From Schizochytrium sp. CCTCC M209059 (lineage: Eukaryota; Sar; Bigyra; Thraustochytrida; Thraustochytriidae), in contig KN805377.1 of assembly GCA_000818945.1 (NCBI GenBank), forward strand, positions 495,017 through 559,016: a stretch of DNA of 64,000 nt, in the 5' to 3' direction. This document shows positions 17,840-27,477 of the stretch, piece by piece; position 1 is the stretch's first letter, and every line of letters begins with the position of its first letter. A program made the position numbers and the translations under genes. The notes under the pieces are model-generated. The model searched no databases. It saw only the letters and a list, made by a program, of their open reading frames with translations, and was not told the origin of the DNA.

Positions 17840-20140
17840 TTACATGAGTCCCGATCTGCTCGATACACTGCGGATTTGCTCAAGCAGAGCCACCGGTTTA
17901 GGCTGGAATTGGTTCTGCGAATCTGCCTTGGGCTCGACCGAGTTCTCTTCCCTTGTTTCCGGAGCAGGCTCTGGTGGGGCGCTTGGCTGCTCTTGCGGTG
18001 CCGCATATTCGCTCGTTGAATCGTAATGCTTGGCCGTCATGTGATCGCCCATACCTGGAGGCGTTGCCGGAACGCCCATTTCGACCTCGGTGTCATGCGC
18101 ACCGGTGGCCGCGACCGGGCTCGCCAACGGGCTAGAAAACCCATCATCAATGACGGGTGAGAGCTGCCCAAGTGCGGCACCCGAGGTCGGTTCTTCGGGC
18201 TCCATGTACGATAGAGGGGCCAGTCCAACAGCTCCATCGTGCGTGCGAACCTCGCACCAACCATCATCGTCGGTGACGCGGCGAACAACCGTAACAATGT
18301 CACCCTCACGCAGATTGATTTCGCCCTCTTCCTCGGCGGCAAAGTCAAAGACAACGCGCAGGCTTTGGCGCTGCGTGGGAGGTGGCTGCAGCTCTGGCAC
18401 GTTGACTCCCATGGCGCTCGAGATGCTCTCTGCAGCGACACGTGCCGCCTCGGCGGCCAAACGCTCACGCTCGGCGTATTCGACCATGCAGGCGAGCGGC
18501 GCCGCGGCCGGCTGTCGCTCGGGGAGATTGGTGAGGGTGCGCGTGCACTTGCGAACGACATCCTCGAGATGGTTGTGCTGGATCTGGGCCAGGGTGCGCG
18601 ACATATCAGCGGTGCGCATCGTACGCTCGAACCGGAATCTATCCATTTCGAAGCGAAGGCCTCGCACGAGCTTTTTGACATCCCCCTGGCGTGCACGAAT
18701 CGTCTCCTGAAGCGTCTTGGCCTTGCCTTGCAGACGCGTCTGCTTCTTGTTCGGCGCGGGCGAGGGCGGCACCATAGGAATGTCCGAGAAGCCATCCGGG
18801 ATATCCGGGCTGTCGAGGTTCTGCACGGGTGGCGCAGTGCTCACGACGAGCTGCTGGTCTGCGGACTGAATTTTAGCACGCAAATTACCGTACTCGCGCA
18901 TCGAAGCTCGATGCTTGTGCAAAGAGGCCTTCACTTCGGCAACAAGGTGCGAGAGCTCGTCGAGGATCTGGACCTCAAAGGCCATTTTGGTCTGAAGGAC
19001 GTGAAGGATTTCCACGGCCTCTTGGTCCAGCGCGTGCGCGCGACCCTCGGAAAGCGTCTGCATGGTCCCGACCACCGCAGGCATATTAATCATTTCGCTG
19101 GGAAAGCCCCAGGTGTCCGTCGGATCGGAGGCGCGTCCATAGAGGTGGCGAAAGCTGGTCTCCTTGCGCATCCAACGCTCCCAGACCTTGGACAGTTCGC
19201 GCTGATCGCGTGCTTGACGCTGAATGATGGCCTGCATCTTGATGACATTCTCACGCAGACCTGCGTAGACTGCCTGCATGGCGGCCACCTCTTTGGCAGC
19301 CTCTTTGAGAAAGTCGTGGACATTAGGAGGCAGCGGGACGCTCTTGAGCATTTCCTCCCATTGGTCGAGTCCTTCGCACTGATCGGGGAGTCCCTGCGTA
19401 GTACCGTCAGTGAACTTGGTAATCTCCGGGGAACAAAAGGTCTCGAAAGCAGCGTCTCGGCGAAACATGGGGTTCCGCGCGACCTCGCGGAGAAAGCGCT
19501 CGAGCGCTTCGACCATTTTATCGTCGGGGGTGCTCCCGCCCTTGGGCAGGCGCGGCACCATGGCGCCTGCAAACCTGTCACGCAAGGTGTTTTGAAAGAT
19601 ACGGAATTCCTTGAGCTTGCGCTTGGCATCAATGTGTCTTCCCATCGAAGAGACTCCTTGGACGCCAGAAGTTGGCTCATCATCGTCTCCCTTGGCTTCC
19701 TCGATCTCTCCTGTGCCCGGCTCAAGCTCGTGTCGCGGGGCGCCTTCGGTTTCGCCCTCGGGTCCGCCACCGTTTTTGTACGTGCGAATGGTGTAATAGC
19801 GCTCAACTTTGATAAGAAATTTGCGCTTTTTCTCGACCTCTTTGGCGATGGTCAAGGTATCGCCAGTATTGTGCGACACGTACTCGAGCCAGTGCTGTAG
19901 CTCGCTCGAGGGCGCAGGACTTTCGAGACCGCGCGCGGACTCGTCATCGTTGAGAAATTCGCCCACGGCAGTCGCGCCCTCAAACTCGTCCGAGTGGACA
20001 GGTCCCGACGTTTGCCCCCTCGGTGAAGACGGAGAAGGCAGGTTGTAGTTGTTGCTGCTGTTGCCGTTCGCTGTCGGGCTTAAGCTCTCTCTGCGCAGGC
20101 TCGCCCTCGGCAGCGAGCTCCGCAAGTTGAGTCCTCGCAT
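17840..20140 (-). CDS. PX-BAR-SH3 protein, sorting-nexin-like
   Basis: 766 residues. PX domain about 85-237: LTIAKEVEKKRKFLIKVERYY, an acidic insert (123-165), EFRIFQNTLRDRFAG, VPRLPK, then ERFLREVARNPMFRRDAAFE, the standard lipid-binding PX order. Residues about 260-535 are long amphipathic helices with a Pro-rich break (435-465), read as a BAR-type dimerising coiled coil. An SH3 domain (594-648) follows: LRVVFDFAAEEEGEINLREG, GDIVTVV, DDGWCEV, GLAPLSYME. The tail is Pro/Glu-rich. This suggests endosome or plasma-membrane remodelling coupled to Pro-rich partners. SNX9/18/33 carry the same three modules but with SH3 first; here SH3 is last. BAR identity is inferred from helicity and position. 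Upstream is a very GC-rich region with a GAGC repeat. Confidence 0.82.
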   Translation of the reverse strand: MRGLNLRSSLPRASLRRESLSPTANGNSSNNYNLPSPSSPRGQTSGPVHSDEFEGATAVGEFLNDDESARGLESPAPSSELQHWLEYVSHNTGDTLTIAKEVEKKRKFLIKVERYYTIRTYKNGGGPEGETEGAPRHELEPGTGEIEEAKGDDDEPTSGVQGVSSMGRHIDAKRKLKEFRIFQNTLRDRFAGAMVPRLPKGGSTPDDKMVEALERFLREVARNPMFRRDAAFETFCSPEITKFTDGTTQGLPDQCEGLDQWEEMLKSVPLPPNVHDFLKEAAKEVAAMQAVYAGLRENVIKMQAIIQRQARDQRELSKVWERWMRKETSFRHLYGRASDPTDTWGFPSEMINMPAVVGTMQTLSEGRAHALDQEAVEILHVLQTKMAFEVQILDELSHLVAEVKASLHKHRASMREYGNLRAKIQSADQQLVVSTAPPVQNLDSPDIPDGFSDIPMVPPSPAPNKKQTRLQGKAKTLQETIRARQGDVKKLVRGLRFEMDRFRFERTMRTADMSRTLAQIQHNHLEDVVRKCTRTLTNLPERQPAAAPLACMVEYAERERLAAEAARVAAESISSAMGVNVPELQPPPTQRQSLRVVFDFAAEEEGEINLREGDIVTVVRRVTDDDGWCEVRTHDGAVGLAPLSYMEPEEPTSGAALGQLSPVIDDGFSSPLASPVAATGAHDTEVEMGVPATPPGMGDHMTAKHYDSTSEYAAPQEQPSAPPEPAPETREENSVEPKADSQNQFQPKPVALLEQIRSVSSRSGLM

Positions 20141-20371
20141 TCTCGCGCTGTTTCTGCTCTGCCCTTTTGCTTTTCCCTTCTTCCCGAGCTTTTCTTCTGA
20201 CGTCTACGGCGTGTGCGCTCTCAGCCACGCCGACCTCGAGCTGCTGCTGCGACCTCCTCGCCTGCAGCGCACTGCTCGCGCACCCAGACAAACTCACTTT
20301 AGCCCAGGCCAAGCCGAGCCTCGTCAGGCCGACGACGGCGACCTTTTTCGGAAAGCAGCCAGCTAGCTGCC

Positions 20372-20397
20372 AGCGAGCGAGCGAGCGAGCGAGCGAG
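20372..20397. repeat. (GAGC)n tetranucleotide repeat
   Basis: Six AGCG/GAGC units upstream of the sorting-nexin-like gene. Confidence 0.9.
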
Positions 20398-20820
20398 TGA
20401 GCAAGCGAGCTTCTCGGCGCCAACGCCACGTAACGTCTCCCAGGCAAGCAAGCAGCCTGCTCTTCGCCTTTGTCCTGCAGCGTGTACGGTATCGCCCGCT
20501 GCCGTACGGTATCGTGCGTGCGAGGTCAAGCCGGTCACGGTTTTCGAGTTCTCCGCGCGCTCCGTGCCGACGCCGCGCAAGGCGAGGCGCGGCGAGGGGA
20601 GGGCGCGGCGTCGCCCGCGGGCGCGATCGCGGCCGCGGCCGCGCAGGTGTTTGCGTGCGAGCGTCCTGCCGCAGCGGAAGTCGTCGGGATGACGATGCTG
20701 AAGGAGGAGGGTTTCCGCGAGGCCTCCCTCCGGAGAGACAGCCAGCGGCGCGGGAGAAGATGCTACGCGCCTTGGCTCGCGCGGAACGCTGGTGCCGTGA
20801 GCAATGCGCGGAGGCGAGCG

Positions 20821-20884
20821 GTGCGGTACGGCGCGGTGCGGCGTGGCGCGGCGCGGCGCGGTGCGGCGCGGCGCGGCGCGGTGC
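20821..20884. repeat. GGCGCGGCGC/GTGCGG simple repeat
   Basis: Degenerate 5-bp GCGCG/GTGCG units over about 64 bp, extremely GC-rich. Confidence 0.85.
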
Positions 20885-23366
20885 GAGTTGGCCCCTACGG
20901 TCTTGCTCTCGTACCTCGTCGGAGTTCTGCTGTACTGATTTTTTGGCACGAGCTATATGCTGGTATGTCCACATTTAGGAACCATAAGACGGAGAACACC
21001 TGTCGCCACTGACATTGGAGATCTCGACTGGACACAAGTGTTGGGTCCACAGTATAGCAGGCAGTGTGAACCAATGAAGTGTCTGACGATGGTCTTTCCA
21101 CAGAGAACTCGAAGGTTGCCAGATCTCGCAGCCAGCTTGTGCCATAGTGTAGGCGAGTCCTGCCAGAGCTTAGCTTGGTCCTAGATCGCGTGCAATTCTC
21201 TGGTACCTCACAAGGCTTCGTACTGTGGTCTGTTCGCCCGAGGGCAGCCAGTCTTTGCTTTGCCATGTAAGACCAAAATGATGTCCCGGGGACCCACGAT
21301 TGCTCGCAGCTCCCTCTTTTTATTTTCTTTCCCTTTCTTTCTGCTTTCCCGTAGCACGAACTACAAAGAAGGCAAGGTGATGAGCCCACAGAAGTGGTCT
21401 ATGTTACACGATCGTGGTAGGGGTCGCATTGAGCTTTTTGATTTTCGTCGCAATCTCTTCCCTTTTCCTGCCCAAACTTACCTGGAAGATGGCGAAAGCA
21501 TATGGATACTACCAATCTCATGCAAGATGGACTCATGCTTCAATCCGACACACATTCGTCACGAGCACAACCTACAACTGGGCCGATGATCGACAACTTG
21601 AACTAAGTGATCGATTGTCATTCCCCAGGGTCTGACTGTGAGGAAAACGAAGAGAAAGTAGATACACAAGCGCATTGCCACAGTATAGTGCCACCGATCT
21701 TCGAAGAAGAGAATGCCTTATATACATGTCGAGCTGAGCAAGGACAAAGACAATGGATGCTCTGCATACATGCACAGCAACTTATTTATCGGAGGATAAT
21801 GTTCGGACCTAGGGCTAGGGTTTGAGCACAACGTCAATCTGGCATGGGGCGCAATTAGCAATCCCTCAACTACTATTATCAAATAACATTGATCCGAAGA
21901 GGTCTCGCACACAGTGGACTACCCCCCTAAAAAATACAAGTTATTCAGGGGTAAGCAGGGCTTGGTTTTCCCGTGAGCGACCCGCCCCCGACGCGGGCAC
22001 CAGGAGTTCTGCCTTGCTCAGCGTTCATTAGAGCACTGTACGCTTAGTCTCCGTCTATCCGTCGCACGCTGGGCCCGTGCGAAGCTCGACATTGCAGGCC
22101 GCCTTCTCTCTTTTTCCGTTTCTCTCGCGCATGCTAGGAGCACGCGCCTCTCCACCCCCGCCGGTCGTTTTCCGCAAAATACCAGTTCTTGGAGGGCGAA
22201 AAGCTTGGCGGGTTAAGCAACAACCTGTAGAGCATAATATCAGAAGACGAGCTGACTGTGAAATCTGACGTCCGAGACGTGCCACCCGTGGACGCTGCTT
22301 TGCCCCCGTAAGTAAAGAATTGGTACACTCTGCGTCAAGACCTCGAAGTCTCTGTTCTACGCAGCGGCGTCTCAAATGAGGACCTTGACGCGTGGAAAAG
22401 AACCGAAGCCATCCTCGCCCGAGCCCAGAATGAATGCATTCATTTCATCCTCGTCATAGTGTCTCGCTCCACACCTTATAGAGAAGTAATTTACAACAGT
22501 TCGGACAGACACAGCGGACTTCTCGCCTGACGAGCTTTCACCTCCAAATTCTCCCAACATGAGGTGCTTGAACAAGGCCGCCTTTTCCGCGAGGTGGTCA
22601 CGCTGATCATGCTTACCCCTTCTCATGCGCGCGCCACGAAGGCACCCATGTCTTCTCACTTCCGGATGCTCAACGCGGCTGTAGACTGGCTCGAGCGCAC
22701 CGGCGCGACCTAGCAAACCATTATCATGCTGCCTATGGCCGAACATGTTCCCTCGCGCATTGAGGCCCTTCTTTCCGACACTCGTTCGCTGAAGACCTCC
22801 AGATGGACAAGCTATGCAACCTCTTGACCGAGAGAAATATTGGGCTTAAGAAAGGCGATTGGCGCAAAAGAAAGATCGTGGTTTCGAGCAAAAACTGTGC
22901 AAATTGACTCAAATTTAAAGAATTCACACATTCTCCCCAACATGAAGTCAATCCTAAATGATTTTTTTAGCCTTGCGTTTCGCTTCGTGAAATGATCAGA
23001 CCCTATTCTTTGTAAGTTTCAGTAAGAATAAAAAACGGATCCTTTCGAAAACTACTAGGCCTGCTTTACCTTGTAGGCGTGTTACCGCGGTGTGCACACG
23101 AACAGAGAGACTTCGGGTTTAGTCGCGGACGGGGGAAACGCACGTCCTGCGCAAGGAGGCAACGCGATAGGACTCCGGTCCCGCGCGGAGCGGTCGTACG
23201 ACACCGGCGCGAGCGGCCGTCGCCAGTTAGAGCGCGCGAAACGGGCTAGCGAAGAGGTTTGCGTTCGGGGACAATTTCTTTTGAATCTGGTAGGGCGCGT
23301 GCAATACCCTCGCCTACGTGTAGGCGCGCAACGTAGCTCGAGGGACCCCGAGCAAAGAGACGCAAG

Positions 23367-24876
23367 ATGGCAAGAGTCACGTTTGACACAGTCATCGTCG
23401 TCCTCGTGACCTTTATCTTTGGTGCTCTTTCGGGCGGCCTTCTTGTGCCGCAACTCTGGAGCAGCGCCTGCGAGCCCAGCGATAGGTTTTCTTCCTTGTT
23501 TTGGGGAAAGAGTGCATCGTCAGAAAGTTGGCCTCTTCTGCACCCTCCGCACGTCGAGCAATATGACGATAATAACGATCATCACCCTGCATGTGAGTAC
23601 GATCCCCACCAAGGCATACACGTTGTCACAGCTTGCTCTAAAAATCATGCCAAGGAGATACTTGACATGATCGACTCTCTACAACGTATGTGGGCCTCAC
23701 GAGCCAACCCTGGCCCACTACGAACAGACAAGCTACACTTACATATTTTCGTCCTCAAAAACGACCTTCCCCAGACAATCATTGACACATATCTGAAGGC
23801 TCCCTGCAATATGGTGGTCACAGTTGAACAGTTCGACTACGCTTGGCTGGGTTTCAAAGATCACGACTTCTCGAGTACTGTGAATAAACGCATTTTGGGA
23901 CTCACAAACAGTCTTTGGAAGCCAATTGTCATGCGTCGAGTTGCAAAAGAAATCGGTCCATGTCAAGTCATGTTCTGGTGCGATGCGTCTGTGAGATTTG
24001 GAAAAGCATTCGGGCCCATCCGTGTGTGGGACGACGTCGCAAGAAAGAATGGTCTTGTTCTTCAATTTCAGCTCGACGTTCACAACGAAACGCTCCCAAA
24101 AGTTACCCATCCCATGACGTTCAAGATGCTTTCCCAGCTCACGCGCGGACGAGTCTCTTCTGATATCATGGACTATCGGGGTATCAAATCAAACGCTGCA
24201 TCGTTCCAGATTTGGTACACCGGGAACTCCCGCGTCATGGACATTCTCGAGGATCTGGCCAATTGCGCCCTCGTCAAAGAGTGTATGGCGCCCAAAGGTG
24301 CTCCAGGATTTACTGGTTATGGAACTTGTCATCAGGACTTTGAGGGTCATTGTCAGTACGTTTGGTGTAAAAACAGCAATCAAGTAGAGAGATGGGATGA
24401 GGCAAGAGAGTGATTCAAGGGAGGGATTTAAGGGAATGAATGGTGAGACGGAGAGGGGAAGAGAATGATTTGAGCCATACTTCGCGAGAGTCGGAAACAG
24501 CCGAAAAGCTGTAGAACGCGATCCACTAACGCATTGCTCTTTGCTCATTACGCTTGCTCACTGCACTCATTTATGTACACACTACGTCAGTCGTGGAGAT
24601 CAAGCTGTTGTTTCAATTCTTGCATACGAGTACGTGAAGGAGCTCGGGGAGGAGGGCTTTCGACAAAATCGTACAGATGGTCAACGACTTTTGCCAGACC
24701 TTCGCCGAGAGGTGATGGGCGAACCACTCATCAGGATTTTCAAGCGCACTCAGAACCGTTTACCTCGCTTCTGCGATGCCTCGGGGCGTGAGATCAATTT
24801 GCCCAATTTTGGGCTCGCTCTCGACCCCCCACCAGTTGACCAGGCTGTCAAGACATCCGTTCCAACTCGAGGCTGA
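23367..24876 (+). CDS. DUF1647-like type II membrane protein, two exons
   Basis: Short cytosolic start MARVTFD, then one signal-anchor helix (TVIVVLVTFIFGALSGGLLV), then a lumenal domain. Seen: HVVTACSKNHAKEILDMIDS, LHIFVLKNDL, LWKPIVMRRVAKEIGPC, VMFWCDASVRFG, a pattern of DUF1647/glycosyltransferase-like Golgi proteins (KPI..., W.D.S.RF). The first frame stops at 24413, but a GTACGTTTGG donor after codon base 24355 and a CTAAC-bearing acceptor ACTACGTCAG at 24590 give a phase-matched intron of 235 nt. Exon 2 then supplies HRGDQAVVSILAYEYV, matching the HRxDQ block expected near the family C-terminus. Joined length is 1,275 nt, 424 residues. Enzymatic role is inferred, not shown. Confidence 0.8.
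24356..24590 (+). other. Intron of DUF1647-like gene
   Basis: GTACGTTTGG donor, CACTAACGC branch-like site about 65 nt before the acceptor ACGTCAG. Phase 2; splicing creates the conserved HRxDQ motif across the junction. Confidence 0.8.
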
Positions 24877-25015
24877 GAGATGACGGAAAATCGATGCTGA
24901 GAGATGACGGAAGTTCGATGCTGAGAGATGACGGAAGTTCGAGGCTGAGAGATGACGGAAGTTCGAGGCTGAGAGATGACGGAAGTTCGAGGCTGAGAGA
25001 TGATGGAAATCCTCG
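24872..25015. repeat. 24-bp minisatellite overlapping a stop codon
   Basis: Five 24-bp units starting GCTGAGAGATGACGGAAG, plus a diverged sixth. The first unit contains the stop codon of the DUF1647-like gene. The period is a multiple of three and a plus frame through the array is open (LRDDGSSR repeated), but it has no separate start or family support. Confidence 0.92.
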
Positions 25016-25732
25016 TCTCGAGGTCGACTCCAACGAGCTGTGCGATGAGATTTGCTCCTTGGACCCATTCCGCTCAACGTGAGGATCATGACGGCTCAGA
25101 CTTGTGTGCATGCACCTCATGTTGATCCCACCCGGGAACTTGGGGCCAAGGCCGTGTAGCTCTGTTGCAGAAACAAAGAGTTTCTGTCACAGAAACAAAG
25201 AGTTTCTATCACAGAAACAAAGAGTTTCTATCACAGAAACAAAGGGTTTCTGTCAATAAAAGCAGTGTCCCAGTGTTGTTTGAAGTAAAGGAAGCAAGCA
25301 AGTTTGTCGCCCCAGAACAAGAATCAAATTTTTGTCGAAGATGCTGCAGGCGCGTCAGGCTTGAAACAGAAACTTATTTTGTGTCGTCCGGTGCGCCTTG
25401 CCTTGCCTTGCCCTTTTCTATGTCTCGTCTTGTCTTTCGAGTCCTTTCTTTTCCTTCCCTTTTCCTTACTATGCCATAATCAAACTAGGCCGGCCTACGC
25501 CTAAGCCTACGCCCTAGATGGATTTGGCCCGCCTTCGCCATTGACTTGGTGGAGCGAAAGCAGATACAGAAAGAAGTCCAGCAGAGCTGTGCGGCGCGAG
25601 CGAGGAGCGCAGGGCTGGACGACGCGGAGTCGTGCAGACGGACCTACGCGGCAAGAAGAGCAAGAAGAGCAAGGAGAGCAGCAGCAGCAGCAGCAGCACA
25701 AGGCAGAGCGGCGGAGTGAAACGTGGGAGAAG
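24877..25732. other. Spacer carrying two minisatellites
   Basis: Between the DUF1647-like and RCC1 genes. Apart from the two tandem arrays and CTTTTC/CCTTG low-complexity DNA (25390-25470) nothing is recognised. The RCC1 frame is open back to 25541, but without an ATG. Confidence 0.5.
25167..25254. repeat. 22-bp minisatellite of small hairpins
   Basis: Four 22-bp units, each containing AGAAAC-AAAGA-GTTTCT or a near variant, so every unit can fold into a 6-bp stem. Units differ at one to three bases. Confidence 0.93.
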
Positions 25733-27019
25733 ATGATCATGACGGCACGCGGGACGACGGCGGCCGCGGCCCTGCGGCGGCGCGCGCGCGGAGCCAGGCA
25801 AACGCTCGCGACGGCGTCGGCAGCGGCGCAGCGAGGCATGGCCACGAGCGTGTACTCGTGGGGAACCGGAGATGATGGCCAGCTCGCGCAGCCGTCGATT
25901 GAAAAGTCCGGGATGATGAACACGTACCGCGAGAGCGCTCCGCGACTCGTCGAGGCCCTCGAGGGCCAGGACGTCGAGTCGGTGGCGTGCGGGCCCTCGC
26001 ACGCAGCAGCCACAACAAAGGACGGCCGTGTTCTCACATGGGGCAAGGCTGAGGCCGAGGGCGGCGTGCTCGGTCTCTTTTCTATGGGCGCCTCGACCCC
26101 GCTCTTGGGTCACACCGGAGGCGACGGCAAGCACTGCCTTTTTCCGCACTGGGTTAGCGAGGGACTCGAAGGCGTTCGCGCCAAGCAGGTATCGTGCGGC
26201 GCCAACCACACTGGCGTGCTGAGCGACAAGGGCGATGTCTACACCTGGGGCGCTGGCGGCTCGATGGGCAGTGCCTCTGCACTGGGCCTTGGTTCCAGCG
26301 ACGCTGCGAGCCGGCCCAAGCAGGTGCTCTTTGGTGACTCTGATGAGGTCAAGATTGCCCAGCTCGCCTCTGGTAGCAAGCACATGGTCGCTCTTGGTGT
26401 CGACGGCGAGGTCTGGACCTGGGGCAGTGGTGAAAATGGTCGCCTCGGAAATGGTGGTACCACCGATCAGCTCGAGCCCTATCCCGTAGAATACTTTCTC
26501 GAGGTTGGCATCAAGATTAAAAGCATCGCAACGGGCAATTCGTTTTCGCTTGCTCTTTCGGACGATGGCAAGGTCTATGGCTGGGGCAAGAACGACCAGG
26601 CCCAGCTTGGCCTTGGCGGAAGCATGTCCATGGATGTATACGCCATGGAGGAGATGCCCCGCCAGATTGATCTCTTGGCAAACGAAACAATTGTCTCCAT
26701 TGCGGCTGGCGGCTCGCACGCGATGGCTGTCAACAGCAAGGGCGAGGTCTTCCACTGGGGTATGCGACTCTGGGTCGAGCCGCACAAGATGACGGCGTTG
26801 CAGCAACACCATGTCGTCCAGGCTGGCTGCGGTGCCAACTTTAACGCCGTGCTCACGGACATTGGCCAGGTTTTCACCTGGGGCAAGGGACGCACTGGTG
26901 CTCTTGGTCACGGTGACAATTCGCGCTACGCGCAGCCTACGCTGGTCGAAGGTCTCGTCGCTCGGGAGGTCACGCAGATAGCATGCGGACCCAACTACGC
27001 TTTGGCTGTCGCCAAGTAG
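25733..27019 (+). CDS. RCC1-repeat protein with presequence-like N-terminus
   Basis: 428 residues from the first in-frame ATG (an ATG two codons on is equally possible). The first about 35 residues are Arg/Ala-rich with no acid (TARGTTAAAALRRRARGARQ), a typical mitochondrial presequence. The rest is a seven-bladed RCC1-type propeller: repeats of VYSWGTGDDGQLAQ, VLTWGKAEAEGG, VYTWGAGGSMGSASALGLG, VWTWGSGENGRLGNGG, VYGWGKNDQAQLGLGG, VFHWG, VFTWGKGRTGALGHGD. RCC1 proteins bind small GTPases or chromatin; the mitochondrial RCC1L/WBSCR16 type acts in mitoribosome assembly and fusion. Orthology to RCC1L is inference from the N-terminus only. Single exon, GCA-rich 5'UTR. Confidence 0.88.
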   Translation: MIMTARGTTAAAALRRRARGARQTLATASAAAQRGMATSVYSWGTGDDGQLAQPSIEKSGMMNTYRESAPRLVEALEGQDVESVACGPSHAAATTKDGRVLTWGKAEAEGGVLGLFSMGASTPLLGHTGGDGKHCLFPHWVSEGLEGVRAKQVSCGANHTGVLSDKGDVYTWGAGGSMGSASALGLGSSDAASRPKQVLFGDSDEVKIAQLASGSKHMVALGVDGEVWTWGSGENGRLGNGGTTDQLEPYPVEYFLEVGIKIKSIATGNSFSLALSDDGKVYGWGKNDQAQLGLGGSMSMDVYAMEEMPRQIDLLANETIVSIAAGGSHAMAVNSKGEVFHWGMRLWVEPHKMTALQQHHVVQAGCGANFNAVLTDIGQVFTWGKGRTGALGHGDNSRYAQPTLVEGLVAREVTQIACGPNYALAVAK

Positions 27020-27477
27020 TTATGATACATTTTTTCTTTTCTTTTTTCTTTAGGGTAAAACCTTTAGAATCGACACTCGTTAGATTCGACGTTTTTGGCG
27101 GCGTGGCTCTTGACTAGGAGTCAACTAAGGCGTACTAAGACTAAAACTCGCAAGCTTTGAATTCGACAGGTTGCCGTGGTGGTGGATAAGTCGCCTTGGC
27201 GAGAGAACGCATGCCGTGCCGCTACTGCGCGCGGCCATGTCGATGCCGACGACCTTGAGCAGCTTCCTCGGCACCACGCCGCCGCTGCAGAGGCAGGCTG
27301 CCGTTGACAATGCCCTCCAGTAGAACGACGAAGCAGCTTGCAGAAGTCGTCGCAGCGTCGACGCCGGAGGCGCTCTTGCCCGAAGTGCATGGTTTCAAGC
27401 TGACGTGCAAGTGTTTGCAGGCTCTCTGAAGCCATACTGCAGACCAGCAGGCCAGGTTGGATGACGAGCACATCGAC
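27020..27477. other. Region upstream of the Ulp1-like ORF
   Basis: 27310-27426 is open in the same frame as the downstream protease and reads as plausible protein (MPSSRTTKQLAEVVAAS...), but a TGA at 27427-27429 separates them. Either an N-terminal exon with an unrecognised junction or a nonsense mutation. Confidence 0.45.

Larger units (their letters stand above)
20141..23366. other. 3.2-kb gene-poor region
   Basis: 20141-20950 is extremely GC-rich, with GAGC and GCGCG repeats; frames here are open on several strands at once because of composition, and none is supported. 20950-23050 is lower in GC and has no recognisable gene. A plus-strand frame at about 22530-22820 reads as plausible protein (for example EVLEQGRLFREVVTLIM) but is broken by TAG and has no family match, so it may be a decayed coding remnant. 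23050-23366 is the upstream region of the DUF1647-like gene. Confidence 0.5.

Noticed and set aside
18239..19900. 553-codon plus frame opposite the PX-BAR-SH3 gene
   Set aside because: Antisense shadow; the minus-strand protein has PX and SH3 motifs, this one has none.
20299..20978. Overlapping 190-216-codon frames on both strands
   Set aside because: Extreme GC content removes stops; translations are Arg/Ala low complexity.
25167..25254. CRISPR-like array
   Set aside because: Units are directly adjacent with no unique spacers, and the host is eukaryotic; a minisatellite instead.
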